NCBI RefSeq assembly: GCF_022539315.1
Contig: NC_066315.1
Coordinates: 94,097,990 to 94,161,989 of the forward strand
Direction: 5' to 3'
Length of the DNA stretch: 64,000 bases
Origin: Serinus canaria
Taxonomy: Eukaryota; Chordata; Aves; Passeriformes; Fringillidae
In this document: positions 51,101 to 60,876 of the stretch, one piece after another
How positions within the stretch are numbered: the first letter of the stretch is position 1
How the letters are laid out: the number at the start of each line of letters is the position of its first letter
Program-made: the position numbers and the translations under genes
The notes under the pieces: generated by a model
The model's database searches: none
Told to the model about the DNA's origin: nothing
The model's input: only the letters and a program-made list of their open reading frames with translations

Positions 51101-54100
51101 TTCCTTTCAAGCCTTCTGATGAAATAATTTCTTCTATTCTTTTAGTATAGTTTTAATATAATATATATCATAGAATAATAAATCAAGCCTTCTGAAACAT
51201 AGAGTCAGATCCTAGTCTCTTCTCTCGTCCTGGGACCCCTGTGAACACCACCACAGACCTGCACAAACTTCTCAGTTCAGGTGATCCTTAATGGTGTGTC
51301 TCCAGCAGCTTTATGAAATTGTCATAGCTTTCACAATTTTGAAGTCCTTCTTACTTAGTTCTTTCATCAGTTTTTTGCAGGGGGATTGATTCAATCGAGT
51401 AATCCACTAGTGGTTTTATCTGTTGCTCTGTTGGTGAAGTTTTGGTGATTTCTAAATGGGAGCAAACGAGATGAAGATAAATACCAACACTTTTTTAAAT
51501 GAGGATTGTTTATACAGAGTTCATAAATTGCTCCTACCAATATGATGATAATTTTGTCAAAGGGTAAAGAGGAGAGACCTGGGTTGGGATGTGATAACTA
51601 GGACCTGGGCATCCTTTTCTTTCTAGGATTCTACTGCATTAGTGTTATTTGAATGAGAAAATGTCTTCCTCTGTAGGAAGTTGCAATACTTGGTATGAAT
51701 CTATTTTTCCCTGACTTACTGAAGCTTGTATGATGAATCAATTGGTTTACCTTGGCATTGATGCCTTTGGAACTGATGAATTTAAAAGGAAGATCTGTAA
51801 TCCAGATTTAAGTTTTGAGGCTGTCAGCAGGCAAGGGTAGATAAAAATTGAATAGTTGACACAAATTACCAGTCTTGGCATGTGTTTTCCACGTCAGGGT
51901 GGTAAGGCAGGATAAAATCACTGTGGCTGTCCAGGGGAAGATGATTTATCTGTCTCCATCTCGACAATCTCTGTTTCCATTTTCTAATCTCAACAGAGAT
52001 TAGTGTATGTGCACAAATGGGACTTGGGGAAGAGTTACTTTGCCTTATCTAGGAGCCTGACTGGTTCAGTGGGACCAAGTCATTTCTTCCTGATGGATTT
52101 TAATGGACCTTCTTAGGACCCTGAGTCTTGCAGTGTATGAATAGAAGTTTTAATTGAAGTCCCTGCATATTTTTGTGATAAATCTGACCTTGATTTTTAG
52201 ACTGAGTATCTTTTTTAGGCCATTTCTGCTGTCCTTGATGTACAGGGTACTGTCCTTGATGCAACAGGACTATCAGTCTTTCATTGTGGTATGTTTGTGC
52301 TGCCTAATGCAGTGATTTGTCTTTTGGCTTTTCATATAATGAGTGTGCTTGAGCAGTTCTTGGCACTGATGTCTCCAATATAACTGTTGAAGACAAGGAG
52401 ATGTTTATGACCCTCCCCCCTTTCTGCACCTTCTGTGCCCCAGCATGGGCTATTCCAGCCTTCCTGGCATGCAGTGTGGAAGGTTCACAGATATGGTCTG
52501 CCTGCGAAAACTTGAGGATTCTGATCACCAGCAGAACATGTGTGTGTGAGAGGAAGTGAGAGCACAGGGTCTTTTTGGCATTGTGGTCAAGTGATGGCTG
52601 ATGATGATGTGCCCGATTCTGCTATTTGAGTTAAAGGCTTGTTGTAGTAATGTCCAGTAATGGCCTTGAGATGAGTATTAACAGTTTGAAGCAAAAAGGG
52701 CATATATTCTGTTGTGAAAGAGGCAAACTTGGGCTTCCCTGTTGGAAGCCTTTTTGATTTATCTGTCCTGAATTCTTCAGAAGTTGAGGATAAAGGGGCT
52801 GTGATACCTTCCTAAACACTTGTGATTCCAAGTCCTCCTTCATCTTCTTCTCAGTCTCCCTGTCCTAGCTGAATTTTTGAGTTTCTTGAACTAATTTCTT
52901 TGCTTGCACAACACTGTTTTGGGAAAGGAAGAAGCAATATGTTACTGAGAGTGAGGATGAGGATGGTAGGTATTTGTCATTAGTCTGTCTTCAGTCAACT
53001 AAATTGCTTGAGTCTGCAACTTCAAAAAGCAGGAAATGCCTACTACTAAGCCCTGTCTTTTCAGCATCATACAGTAAGATGCAGAGTATCTCCTTCAATC
53101 AAAGGATGTCTCTCTTGGGAAGGGGTTTCTAGTTAACAGGAGAGTTTTATAGGAGGTTATTTTACTGGACTTTTTAGGTTGATGAAGTTGGATGATACAC
53201 AACTCAGATTCCCCTGGTGATGTTGTGTTAAGGACATCTCTCCTTTTTTTCATCACTGGACAATTCTAAACAGCTTTGTAGTTAAAAAAGAATTTCCCTT
53301 CTCCATCATATATTATCTGGTAACTTGGCTGCCTTTTACGATCTTAAAATGGAAGTATCTTAAAACTTTGTTTCAGTTATGGGATTGTCCTTTATGTTAT
53401 CCTTCCCACCCTGCTTTTGGTGAAATGAAGGTTGAAAACTCATATTGACTGTGAGCCCACCTTTACCAGTCACAGTAGCTTTTTGGTCTGTGTGTTTTAG
53501 ACACTTTTGTCTCAAAAAATGGCAGTGGGGAATTCTGTATATCTCTGCAGAGCAGCGGGCTGGAAGGTTTTTGCAAAATCCCTAAATAGGTTTGCATCAA
53601 TAAGCAGAGCCTGGCTCTCAGCATGTGGGGGCTTATTCTCAGTGGCTGATGAATTGAGAATAGTTTTGATGGGTAGGAGGCAGTGTGGGATGGATCTAGT
53701 CCTTGAATGCTTTGAGGAGAGGGGAAGATGCCATACAATACACACTAGTGTAAGTTTGCCTGAGGATAAGTAAGAAGTGGTAAAGGTAATCTTCCTGATA
53801 AGTGGTAGAAAAGAATTAGAATTAAGAATTAGAATTAAGAATAAGAATTAAAAATTCTCTTAAGAATCTGTTGCCCTCACTATTCATTTTTTTTTAGTGC
53901 AGTTATGTACACTATGTGTCTAGCAGTTCAGCATGAGAAATCTTACTGGCAACCTGTATTCATAGGTTATTGTTTGAATTCTTGGAGGTTCCTGTACTCA
54001 ATATTGTGTGAACTGTCCTAGAGACACTGAGGTATGAGAGGCTGAAATGTGACCTCATAGTTATCCTGGCATGAAAGACATGAAGCCATCATTACAGTCA

Positions 54101-57100
54101 CATATTTCTTTGACTTCAGAAAGTCGTTTCTTCTCTGGGCTTTTCCAAAGAGAGTGCAGAAGGGATTGTCATGACATTGGTACTACCAAACAAAGGAGAT
54201 TCTAAATTGTCCTCCTCCACACCATTTTCAGCTGGATCTGAGAAACTTGAAGTGTCTTTGTTGAATAGGAGGTATTAAACCACTTTTTCCACTAGCTGAT
54301 TTTCTACAAGGAAGATGAATCATTGTTTTGGGGTGGAATTTTCAAAGTTTTCTGCTTAACCTTAATCAGTTTTCACTTACTTTGTTGACTATGACTGTGC
54401 TATCACAGAGCTTCATCCTGACTCCCGTATCTTTGGGAAGACAGACAAGACTGTTTTTGTGCTAACACTATGCTCAGTGGTAGCTGAGATGTGCATATAA
54501 AAAAATGAAGTGTCTATTCTTGAAATTCATTCCTCTTTATTCTGTTTTTATTTTCAGTGGAATTTGGCTGAAACTCTATTCCAGCTCTTTGCACCCAAAA
54601 TGGACAGTTTGGAAAATGAAGTCTAAACAAACAGAAACTGTTTCTTTGGGCTGTGCTGCTTTAAATGATAAAAAGCCTGGGTACTGGAAGAAAGAGTACA
54701 TCTTCAAACAAACATCTGCCTTCAAAACTAGAGTAATGCGCCTCGTTAAATTTCTAGATCCTTATACAGGTCTTCCATGTAAAAATAAAGAAGCTATGAA
54801 GTAAGCAATGCCTTGTCACAAAGATTTGGTTGAGAACAATGTACAAAATTTTAATGACTTGGGGGATATAGAATTAGAGCTAAAAAATTTATATCATAAT
54901 GGGAAGATACAATGATAGTTATAAATGACTGAAACAGAGGAACATAAGTAGCTGCTAGTAGAAATTTAAAAATTCTGTTGAAAGCATAGTTTAAGTTTTA
55001 TCACTTTGGGAATTTGTTTTTAAACACCCCTCTCCCCTCTCAATTCCTAAATAACAGAGTCTCTGGGTTAAGTTGGATAATTGTCCTAAAGGATAAAAAT
55101 GGAAAAGAACATGTGGTAGAAAAGCCAAACCTATCATTTAAGGACACATCTGTTACCGTACTTTGGCATGGTACAGACTGGCCATGCTTAGACATCCTGT
55201 CAACCCTAAAACTGTTCGGAGTTACACCACTGCTTCCTGACCAAAGCATACCTCCCAACAAGAATGGGTGAGTTTTAACATAGGATTTTTTGAGGATTTT
55301 TGGGGTGCAACTGCTTGATAATGTGTCTGTACAGCCTATCTGACATTTGTTTGACTCAGTAAGTTAACTCTTCATTAGAAAGCCTCCCTGCAGTTTTTTT
55401 TCTATGTTCTTCTCTTCTTTGGTTGAGCTTTTTAGCAAGAAATAGTATAATCCAGCAAGCTATGACATTAATTGATAGGTTAATGTAGCTATTGGCTACA
55501 TGTAGCTAATGTAGCTATATGCAGACTGATAGGTCCTGACTTGGAAAGCTGAATCTAAGATATAGACACCAATGAGCATGAAAGAAAAATGTAAATCTAG
55601 GAGAACTGATTGTGAGAAATTTAGCTTGGAAAAGTTAATCAGTATTTGTGTGGCTATAATCAAGTAATCTATGTTGCTAAAATTTATTTTCTGTCTGGTA
55701 GGTGAGTGTGTGAATTTAGAGGACTTGGTGTTTAACTATGCATGCAATCTTCAGTATGTGCATATAGAGTCACACAGTCCACAGCATGTCCCTTGTTTTT
55801 TAACTTAAAAGTGTACAATGGTTTTTGTCATAGTCTAAAAATATATTTAAATGAAAAATGTCTATTTGAGGTATTTGTTTGCTGTCAAGGAGTTCAGCAC
55901 ACATCTTGGCGTATGTGTATAGTAGGTGCAGTGTCAGCTACATGTTTCTTACACAAAGCCCCTAGCCATAGAGCTCTGAAAAAAGGAAGAAGTTTTCACC
56001 TAAAACACACCGGGTTCCTCAACCAGAAGAAAAGTATTTACTTAAAAAATGAATCAAGAAAAACTTTTGTTTAAAGTTAGCTGAACAAGTCTTGCAGTCA
56101 AATGATGTAGGAAATGTAGTTGTTTTACCAAGATGATGATTCATATATAGAAAATGAAAAAGAAAGCTTGCAGGTGATTGATGTATTTATTTCACAGTTA
56201 GAGCTTTTTACAGATTGTGACTATAGATGAAGGCAGTGCATTCACCAGTTTCAGTATGTCATTGTTAAAACTGTAAGTGCAGGGACAGGCCTGATTGACA
56301 TAAAGATGGAAAGGGTTGTTGTTGATTAGGATGAATTTTTTTACTGTGAAGGTGGTGGGACACTGGAACAGGTTGTCTCGGAAGGCTGTGGATGCCCCAT
56401 CCCAGGCAGTGTTCAGTGTGTAGTTGTAGGCAATACTACAGTGATACCAGTGGAAATCTAGGAACTGTTTTGACTATAGTAAGAGCCTAAGTCTGAAAAG
56501 GATTTTAGAAAGACTTCTTTCTTCATTCTGAATAGTTAATGCAAACTCTACTTTCTGCTTTTTTTTTTTTTTAATGTGCCATTGGTTAATAAGAGTGTCC
56601 ATGAACTTATATTTAAGAGTGTTTTGGAGCTAAATGGCTTTAATTATAGGTAAAATATAGAAAAAAAAATCTAAAAAAAGAAAGCTTCCCATAGCACAAA
56701 CTTTTAGTTCATTATATATACAATTTGATCCTTTCCTTTGAATTTTCCTTCACAGTGATAAATGTTCAGTGATTCTATCTAGTGTCAATAAAGTATAGAA
56801 AACAAATTGTAAAGTAATTCTCTGTTTTGAAATGTTGGGCAAGCACATAAGTTCTTTTTTAAAGAGTGTTTTAGAAGATCATATAGTGGTTTTGTTTCTT
56901 ATCTTGTTAGGGGTTCAGATCCTGCTAGTGCACTGTAGTTGTTCAAATGCATAGTTTATGACTGCATGCAAAATGCTTTCAAAACCATTTTCATCATGTG
57001 CTGCTGGTCAGACTTCAGAGTTAGAAATGTAATTAGGCTGAAATTTTACATTAATAAGGAGACATAACCTTTTTGCTACATTCTGTATGTTCTTTTCCAA

Positions 57101-60100
57101 GACCTCGTCGATTTTCCTTGATTGCTGAGTACCATCTTGCTAACCTGACTGAAAATAGTGTAGTGGTTGGTGCTGATGAGCTTGTCCAGCTCTTCAGTCT
57201 GAGTCCAGGACTGTTAGTAGGAATTTGGAAGGTAAGAAAACATTTTGTTTCAGTATTTTATTATTATTTGAGGGAAAAGATTTTTTTTTTCTTGTAATTT
57301 GGGTTTGGGGAGGGTTTATTTTTTTTCCCTTTTGTATTTTGAAAGGTTTTGTCGAAACTAGTAACCATAAAACCCATGTAGGGACAGTAAGTGGATGATT
57401 TATTGTATCCTAAAGAGCTGTCACAGGAGTATATATACATAAAAAAATCCACTTCTAATTAAAAGATCAGTTATGTATTATTCTGTACTAGATACTGTGT
57501 TCCATTTTACTTATTTTGTGGTCTTCACATGCCCAAGTTTGATATTCTAGGGTAATTTTCACTAGAATGGTTTGAGAAGTGCTTCTTCCTGTGATTCATG
57601 CCATTACCTGTTCATATCACTCAAAGTGATGAGTTCCTACATCACAGCTTGGCTTAATCTACATCACCAGGTAGCAGTATCCTGCTCCAGCAGTAGGAAT
57701 GGTGTAAATCTTGCCCATTTGGGGGTATTAAATTCTTGTTATTAAGAGTCTAAGTTAAGCAGTTAGCCTCTGTAGTAGGGTGTAGACATGAATGTCTTTA
57801 AAGGGCAGTGCAGAACATCTGAAGTAGACTTCTACACAAAAGGAATCTGCATCTTTGTACAGAGACCTCTGTGTCTGCCTGTTGCTATGCAGGGCTTGGT
57901 GCTGTGGAAGCCTATCTCAAGTGTGCTGCTCTTGATCTGAATTCAGACGTGTGAGCTCTTTTTTTCTCCCCTCAGTCATGCTATTGATGTCAGCTTAGGT
58001 TATTTGGCACTGGCAAGGAACTTTTCTTCTAGGAGGCTGCTGTGAGCAGTTCCTCAAAGTTGTCTAATTTCCACTTGCAAACATGCTGTCTCACCATTGC
58101 CTCTGGTGATTGTGATGTGCACAATCACCAGAGGCAATATTTAAAACTGCAGAAGGACTATTTCTTTCACTTACTCAAAGATAAGAGTGGAAGTCCGTTT
58201 CCTGGAAAACTTAAGACTGCCTGACCAGCATAAACCTGTTACAGGTTGTTTCAGTCTGTGAAAAGCTCTGCTAAATGAACAACCATTTCTCTCATATCTT
58301 CAGAAGTTTTGTAGACTTGTGTCCCTGTATTGTTGGCTCTGTGGTCTTGCTTATGCATTGGCCCCAGCCATGCTTAGAAGAGAACTCTTTCAGTACCTGG
58401 AAATGGTTCAGTCATAACCAAGTTCCACATAGTTGTTAAGAATCGAGTGCCTCACTCTAGTATATTGTCCCTGCTTCCTTCTCTGAACAGCAGTTCTTAT
58501 TCTCTGTGTAGGCAGAGCAATATGAGGTAGTTAAGTGTCAGTGGGTGTAATAATTGTAAATGCCACACATCTTGTTTTTTTGCACATAGCTGCATAACAG
58601 AAACCAAGGGCAGCTTACGTGGGCCTCCTGGTATTTGGATAGAGAAAGACTGAGAAATTATGGGATTGATAGATCTCCCTTGTTAAATCCTTTATAGCAG
58701 TAATTTTGTACTATGAAAATACAGGAGTAGTTAAAAAGCCAAAAGTTTGAATAGAGGATGTAATTTTCTGGTAACCCAGAGAGATGAAAACAGTAGTTGC
58801 CCATATTTCAGGAGAGTAATAGACTTCTGGCAGTGAATAATTTTCCTATTGACTTAGGTGTTTGTAAATGTAGGATTTAAAAAAAGCATTTAAAGAAAAA
58901 AACCTGATATCCTAGCATTCTCTGTTCTTGAAGTAAATACATACCTCTGTCTCTATTTAGTTTTCACAAAGATATTTTCTTTGACTATAGAAGGTTATGT
59001 TTTTAATGTTTTCCCAGGAGTAAATAATCTGGTGAAGACACGATTTTTATTTTGAAATTCACAATTTCTGTTGAATAATTCTGTATTCCTCACTGATGTT
59101 AGCCCTCTTTGGAAACAGTTCTTTACACATGAAAATAAACTTTATGCTTCAGTAGCTGGGAGTAAGTGCTGTTTGGTTCTGTTTAGGTATCTTTTTAAAA
59201 TGGTAAGTAGAAGCTAGGAAAGTACAATTCTTGCATTGCTCTCATAATTTTTGCCTTGGCATAGCGAGCTTCTCTCTCTTTCCCTGTAATACAAAAATGC
59301 TGCAATCTTTTAAATATATTCTGTACTCTTGTGAAAATTCAGTAAAGGTTTTAGGAGTCCAAGTGTTAAAGCAAGCCATTACTAACATTATTATAGTAAT
59401 TGACAGAGTAATAAGCAGCAGAATTTATCTACGAATTTTAATGCTCAGAAAGACCTTGTGAAAAAAAGAATTTCCAGATGAAAATACATCTACTTTAATT
59501 AACTTTTCAGGGGAAAAATGAAATTGCTTTTGTTATGGCGAATCTTCATTATAATCAACTTCTTGAGAGAAGCATTTTGGGTTCTGCTACTATGTAAGTT
59601 TGGTTTTCCTTTGTGGGTAATAAAGATAACCTTTTGAATAAAGATTTGAGTTTTACAGTTAAAATTTGCTTCTTGTAAAAGGTTTATATTTAGATAGTAA
59701 TTAACTATTCTTGTTTAATATAAACAACAGTTACAGTAACTAAATAAAAAACTGTAGAAGCATTTTCATACTAAAATATGACCATTGTTATGCTCTTAAG
59801 GAGATGATTTAGTTATACAAGTGTACTGGTACTTTCTGTATTGAGAAAGTTAGAAATACACTGTACACACTTTCTCCTCTTTCACAAGCATTCTTATTTC
59901 CTCTTTCTGTCTGAAACAGAAAGAAAAGAGAGAGACATTGCTGGAAGTAGGGAAGTATTCTTTAGCTGTATAAGAGGGGGGAAAACTCTGGTAAACTGGT
60001 GAGGTGCCTGCATTAATCTTTTAATCCTTTTGAGAAAGTAGCTGAGTTTCCTATGAAGTGTTTGTATATGTGTATATTGCAGTGTATAATATAATACCTG

Positions 60101-60876
60101 TTTATACATTGTAAGCTGCTTGAAAATATGATTTTCTTTCAGCTTTAGAATAGTATTTGGGGAGTTTATTTCCCACTCAGCTTTCTGGTCAGATACTGTT
60201 GTATCTACCAGTAGTCTTAAATGCCCGCTATAACTTCGTGTGGCTCTTCTCACACAGAATGTAAGATTTAACACCATCTCCCTTAATACCAAATTGAATC
60301 CTATGTAGAAGTTGCTCAGTTGCCTCTGGCATGTGGTCTCTTTAGGTTGCTTATGTGCAGCACTTATTTAGCTAGGTACAGACAAAATTATTTCAATATT
60401 TGCTATTTCAGAGAAGTCTCTAGAGCTAGTGGACTTTAAGATTTGTAGTTAAGCTGAGGCTTTTTTCTTTTTCATCGACAAGTCCATGTTTTGAAGTTTA
60501 AGATATGTACCTTTTAAAGTTGACTGCTCTATTTTCTGCTTTTGGCTGGGCTGAACAGCTGATCAGCAGTATTAGGCACTGTATTATCTTAAAAGAAGCA
60601 TGATGAGCTAGAGATGATTGATTTGGAAACTGACTTAAGATGACAGTCTCGATGTAGGCCTATGTGTTATATATTTACTAAGTCATACCCCCTTGCTGAA
60701 TTCTATCTTTTTTTTTTTTTTTTTTTCAAGTCAATATTCTCCTCCACCTAATAAACCTTTACTGGATGATATTGACTCAGAATATGGTCTGCATGACTAC
60801 AGCCTGCATCTGGATCTGCATGGCAGAAACTGCATGTACCTGTGTGGGTCCTTCAAGTGCCTCTTCTGCAGAAAAC
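45143..60876 (+). CDS. FBXO15: FBXO15, F-box only protein 15 (5' eight coding exons; continues past window)
   Basis: FBXO15 is the substrate-binding F-box subunit of an SCF (SKP1-CUL1) ubiquitin ligase. In mouse it is a well-known OCT4/SOX2 target in pluripotent cells. Joining 45143-45162, 48565-48678, 50488-50592, 54558-54800, 55058-55267, 57102-57231, 59511-59593 and 60731-60876 gives 1051 nt, open throughout and in phase, with GT-AG at every junction. The protein starts MATGRGR, as I recall for human. The F-box follows at about residues 46-86 (MPSEMLLKIFSYLDAVSLL then GCVNKRFHELAND). The FBXO15-specific region contains GYWKKEYIFKQ, DTSVTVLWHG, SPGLLVGIWK and AFVMANLHYNQLLERSILGS. Human FBXO15 is about 510 residues, so roughly a quarter to a third is missing to the right. 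The start ATG has a strong context (GCCATGG). Confidence 0.95.
45163..48564 (+). other. FBXO15: FBXO15 intron 1
   Basis: Intron of 3.4 kb. It holds a short direct repeat of TTTCTTCAGCGCAG (45709-45722, 45732-45745, partial 45747-45757), a GTT-rich tract at about 45,775-45,805, a G-run (GGGGGGGTGGGGGG) near 46,490-46,503, and an octamer palindrome at 47,664-47,680. No exon or known transposon is recognised. Confidence 0.75.
48565..48678 (+). CDS. FBXO15: FBXO15 coding exon 2
   Basis: This 114-nt exon encodes the poorly conserved linker before the F-box (LKTFAARTGECSETVNAGIK and on to RVRFE). The acceptor is ACAAGTAG and the donor GTGAGT. It is the least certain exon because this region has little conservation, but phase on both sides is exact. 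Confidence 0.8.
48679..50487 (+). other. FBXO15: FBXO15 intron 2
   Basis: Intron of 1.8 kb with an A-rich tract near 49,381-49,400. No repeat family or RNA gene is recognised. Confidence 0.75.
50488..50592 (+). CDS. FBXO15: FBXO15 coding exon 3 (F-box)
   Basis: This 105-nt exon carries most of the F-box: MPSEMLLKIFSYLDAVSLL, then AVGCVNKRFHELAND. The acceptor is TTTCCAG and the donor GTAAGG. The F-box binds SKP1. Confidence 0.95.
50872..51261 (+). repeat. Target-site duplication GACCTG flanking the solo LTR
   Basis: The identical hexamers abut the terminal TG and CA of the LTR exactly. This defines the insertion boundaries and shows that the element arrived by retroviral-type integration. 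Confidence 0.88.
50878..51255 (+). mobile_element. Solo LTR of an endogenous retrovirus (probably class II / ERVK type)
   Basis: A 378-bp element starts TGTCACAGACATG and ends CCACCACA, flanked by an exact 6-bp direct repeat GACCTG at 50872-50877 and 51256-51261. Inside are a TA-rich TATA-like stretch (51146-51169) and AATAAA at 51177-51182, in the order expected of U3-R-U5. No internal retroviral genes flank it, so it is a solo LTR left by recombination. A 6-bp duplication is typical of class II elements. From memory the sequence matches an LTR family frequent in songbirds; the family name is not asserted. It lies in FBXO15 intron 3, sense orientation. Confidence 0.9.
54558..54800 (+). CDS. 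FBXO15: FBXO15 coding exon 4
   Basis: This 243-nt exon finishes the F-box (NGIWLKLYSS) and continues through KPGYWKKEYIFKQTSAFKT to LDPYTGLPCKNKEAM. The acceptor is TTTTCAG and the donor GTAAGC. Confidence 0.95.
55058..55267 (+). CDS. FBXO15: FBXO15 coding exon 5
   Basis: This 210-nt exon encodes SGLSWIIVLKDKNGKEHVVE, KDTSVTVLWHGTDWPCLDIL and on to PPNKNG. The acceptor is ATAACAG and the donor GTGAGT. The intron before it is only about 257 bp. Confidence 0.95.
55268..57101 (+). other. FBXO15: FBXO15 intron 5
   Basis: Intron of 1.8 kb. It carries a short direct repeat of AATGTAGCTA (about 55,482-55,520), a CR1 fragment at about 56,325-56,425 and poly-T tracts. Confidence 0.75.
56325..56425 (+). 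mobile_element. CR1 LINE fragment
   Basis: The run from GGATGAATTTTTTTACTGTG through CACTGGAACAGGTTGTC to CTGTGGATGCCCCATCCC matches the end of the CR1 reverse-transcriptase frame at DNA level. It is short, diverged and non-coding, within FBXO15 intron 5. Confidence 0.8.
57102..57231 (+). CDS. FBXO15: FBXO15 coding exon 6
   Basis: This 130-nt exon encodes PRRFSLIAEYHLANLTENSV through LFSLSPGLLVGIWK. The acceptor is TTCCAAG and the donor GTAAGA. It ends in phase 0. Confidence 0.94.
57232..59510 (+). other. FBXO15: FBXO15 intron 6
   Basis: Intron of 2.3 kb. Its only notable structure is the perfect 19-bp inverted repeat at 58,096-58,138. Confidence 0.75.
58096..58138. repeat. Perfect 19-bp inverted repeat (hairpin) with 5-nt loop
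   Basis: The arm ATTGCCTCTGGTGATTGTG (58096-58114) is exactly reverse-complemented at 58120-58138, with loop ATGTG between. The hairpin would be stable in RNA. The 43-nt length is too short for a usual pre-microRNA. Confidence 0.95.
59511..59593 (+). CDS. FBXO15: FBXO15 coding exon 7
   Basis: This 83-nt exon encodes GKNEIAFVMANLHYNQLLER then SILGSAT. The acceptor is CTTTTCAG and the donor GTAAGT. Confidence 0.95.
59594..60730 (+). other. FBXO15: FBXO15 intron 7
   Basis: Intron of 1.1 kb ending in a 19-T run (60708-60726) that serves as the polypyrimidine tract of exon 8. Nothing else is recognised. Confidence 0.75.
60731..60876 (+). CDS. FBXO15: FBXO15 coding exon 8 (last exon in window)
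   Basis: This 146-nt exon encodes QYSPPPNKPLLDDIDSEYGL, HDYSLHLDLHGRNC and MYLCGSFKCLFCRK. The acceptor CAAG follows an uninterrupted run of 19 T (60708-60726). The donor is taken as GTAAAG after AAAAC, leaving one base of the next codon. The next exon (family motif around NGHVKLIVIHLK) is not found before 64,000. Confidence 0.9.

Larger units (their letters stand above)
50593..54557 (+). other. FBXO15: FBXO15 intron 3
   Basis: Intron of about 4.0 kb containing the solo LTR at 50,878-51,255. It also has a 21-bp imperfect tandem duplication at about 52,230-52,270 (TGTCCTTGATG repeated) and an AGAATTA-type short tandem repeat at 53,811-53,850. Otherwise unremarkable. Confidence 0.75.
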
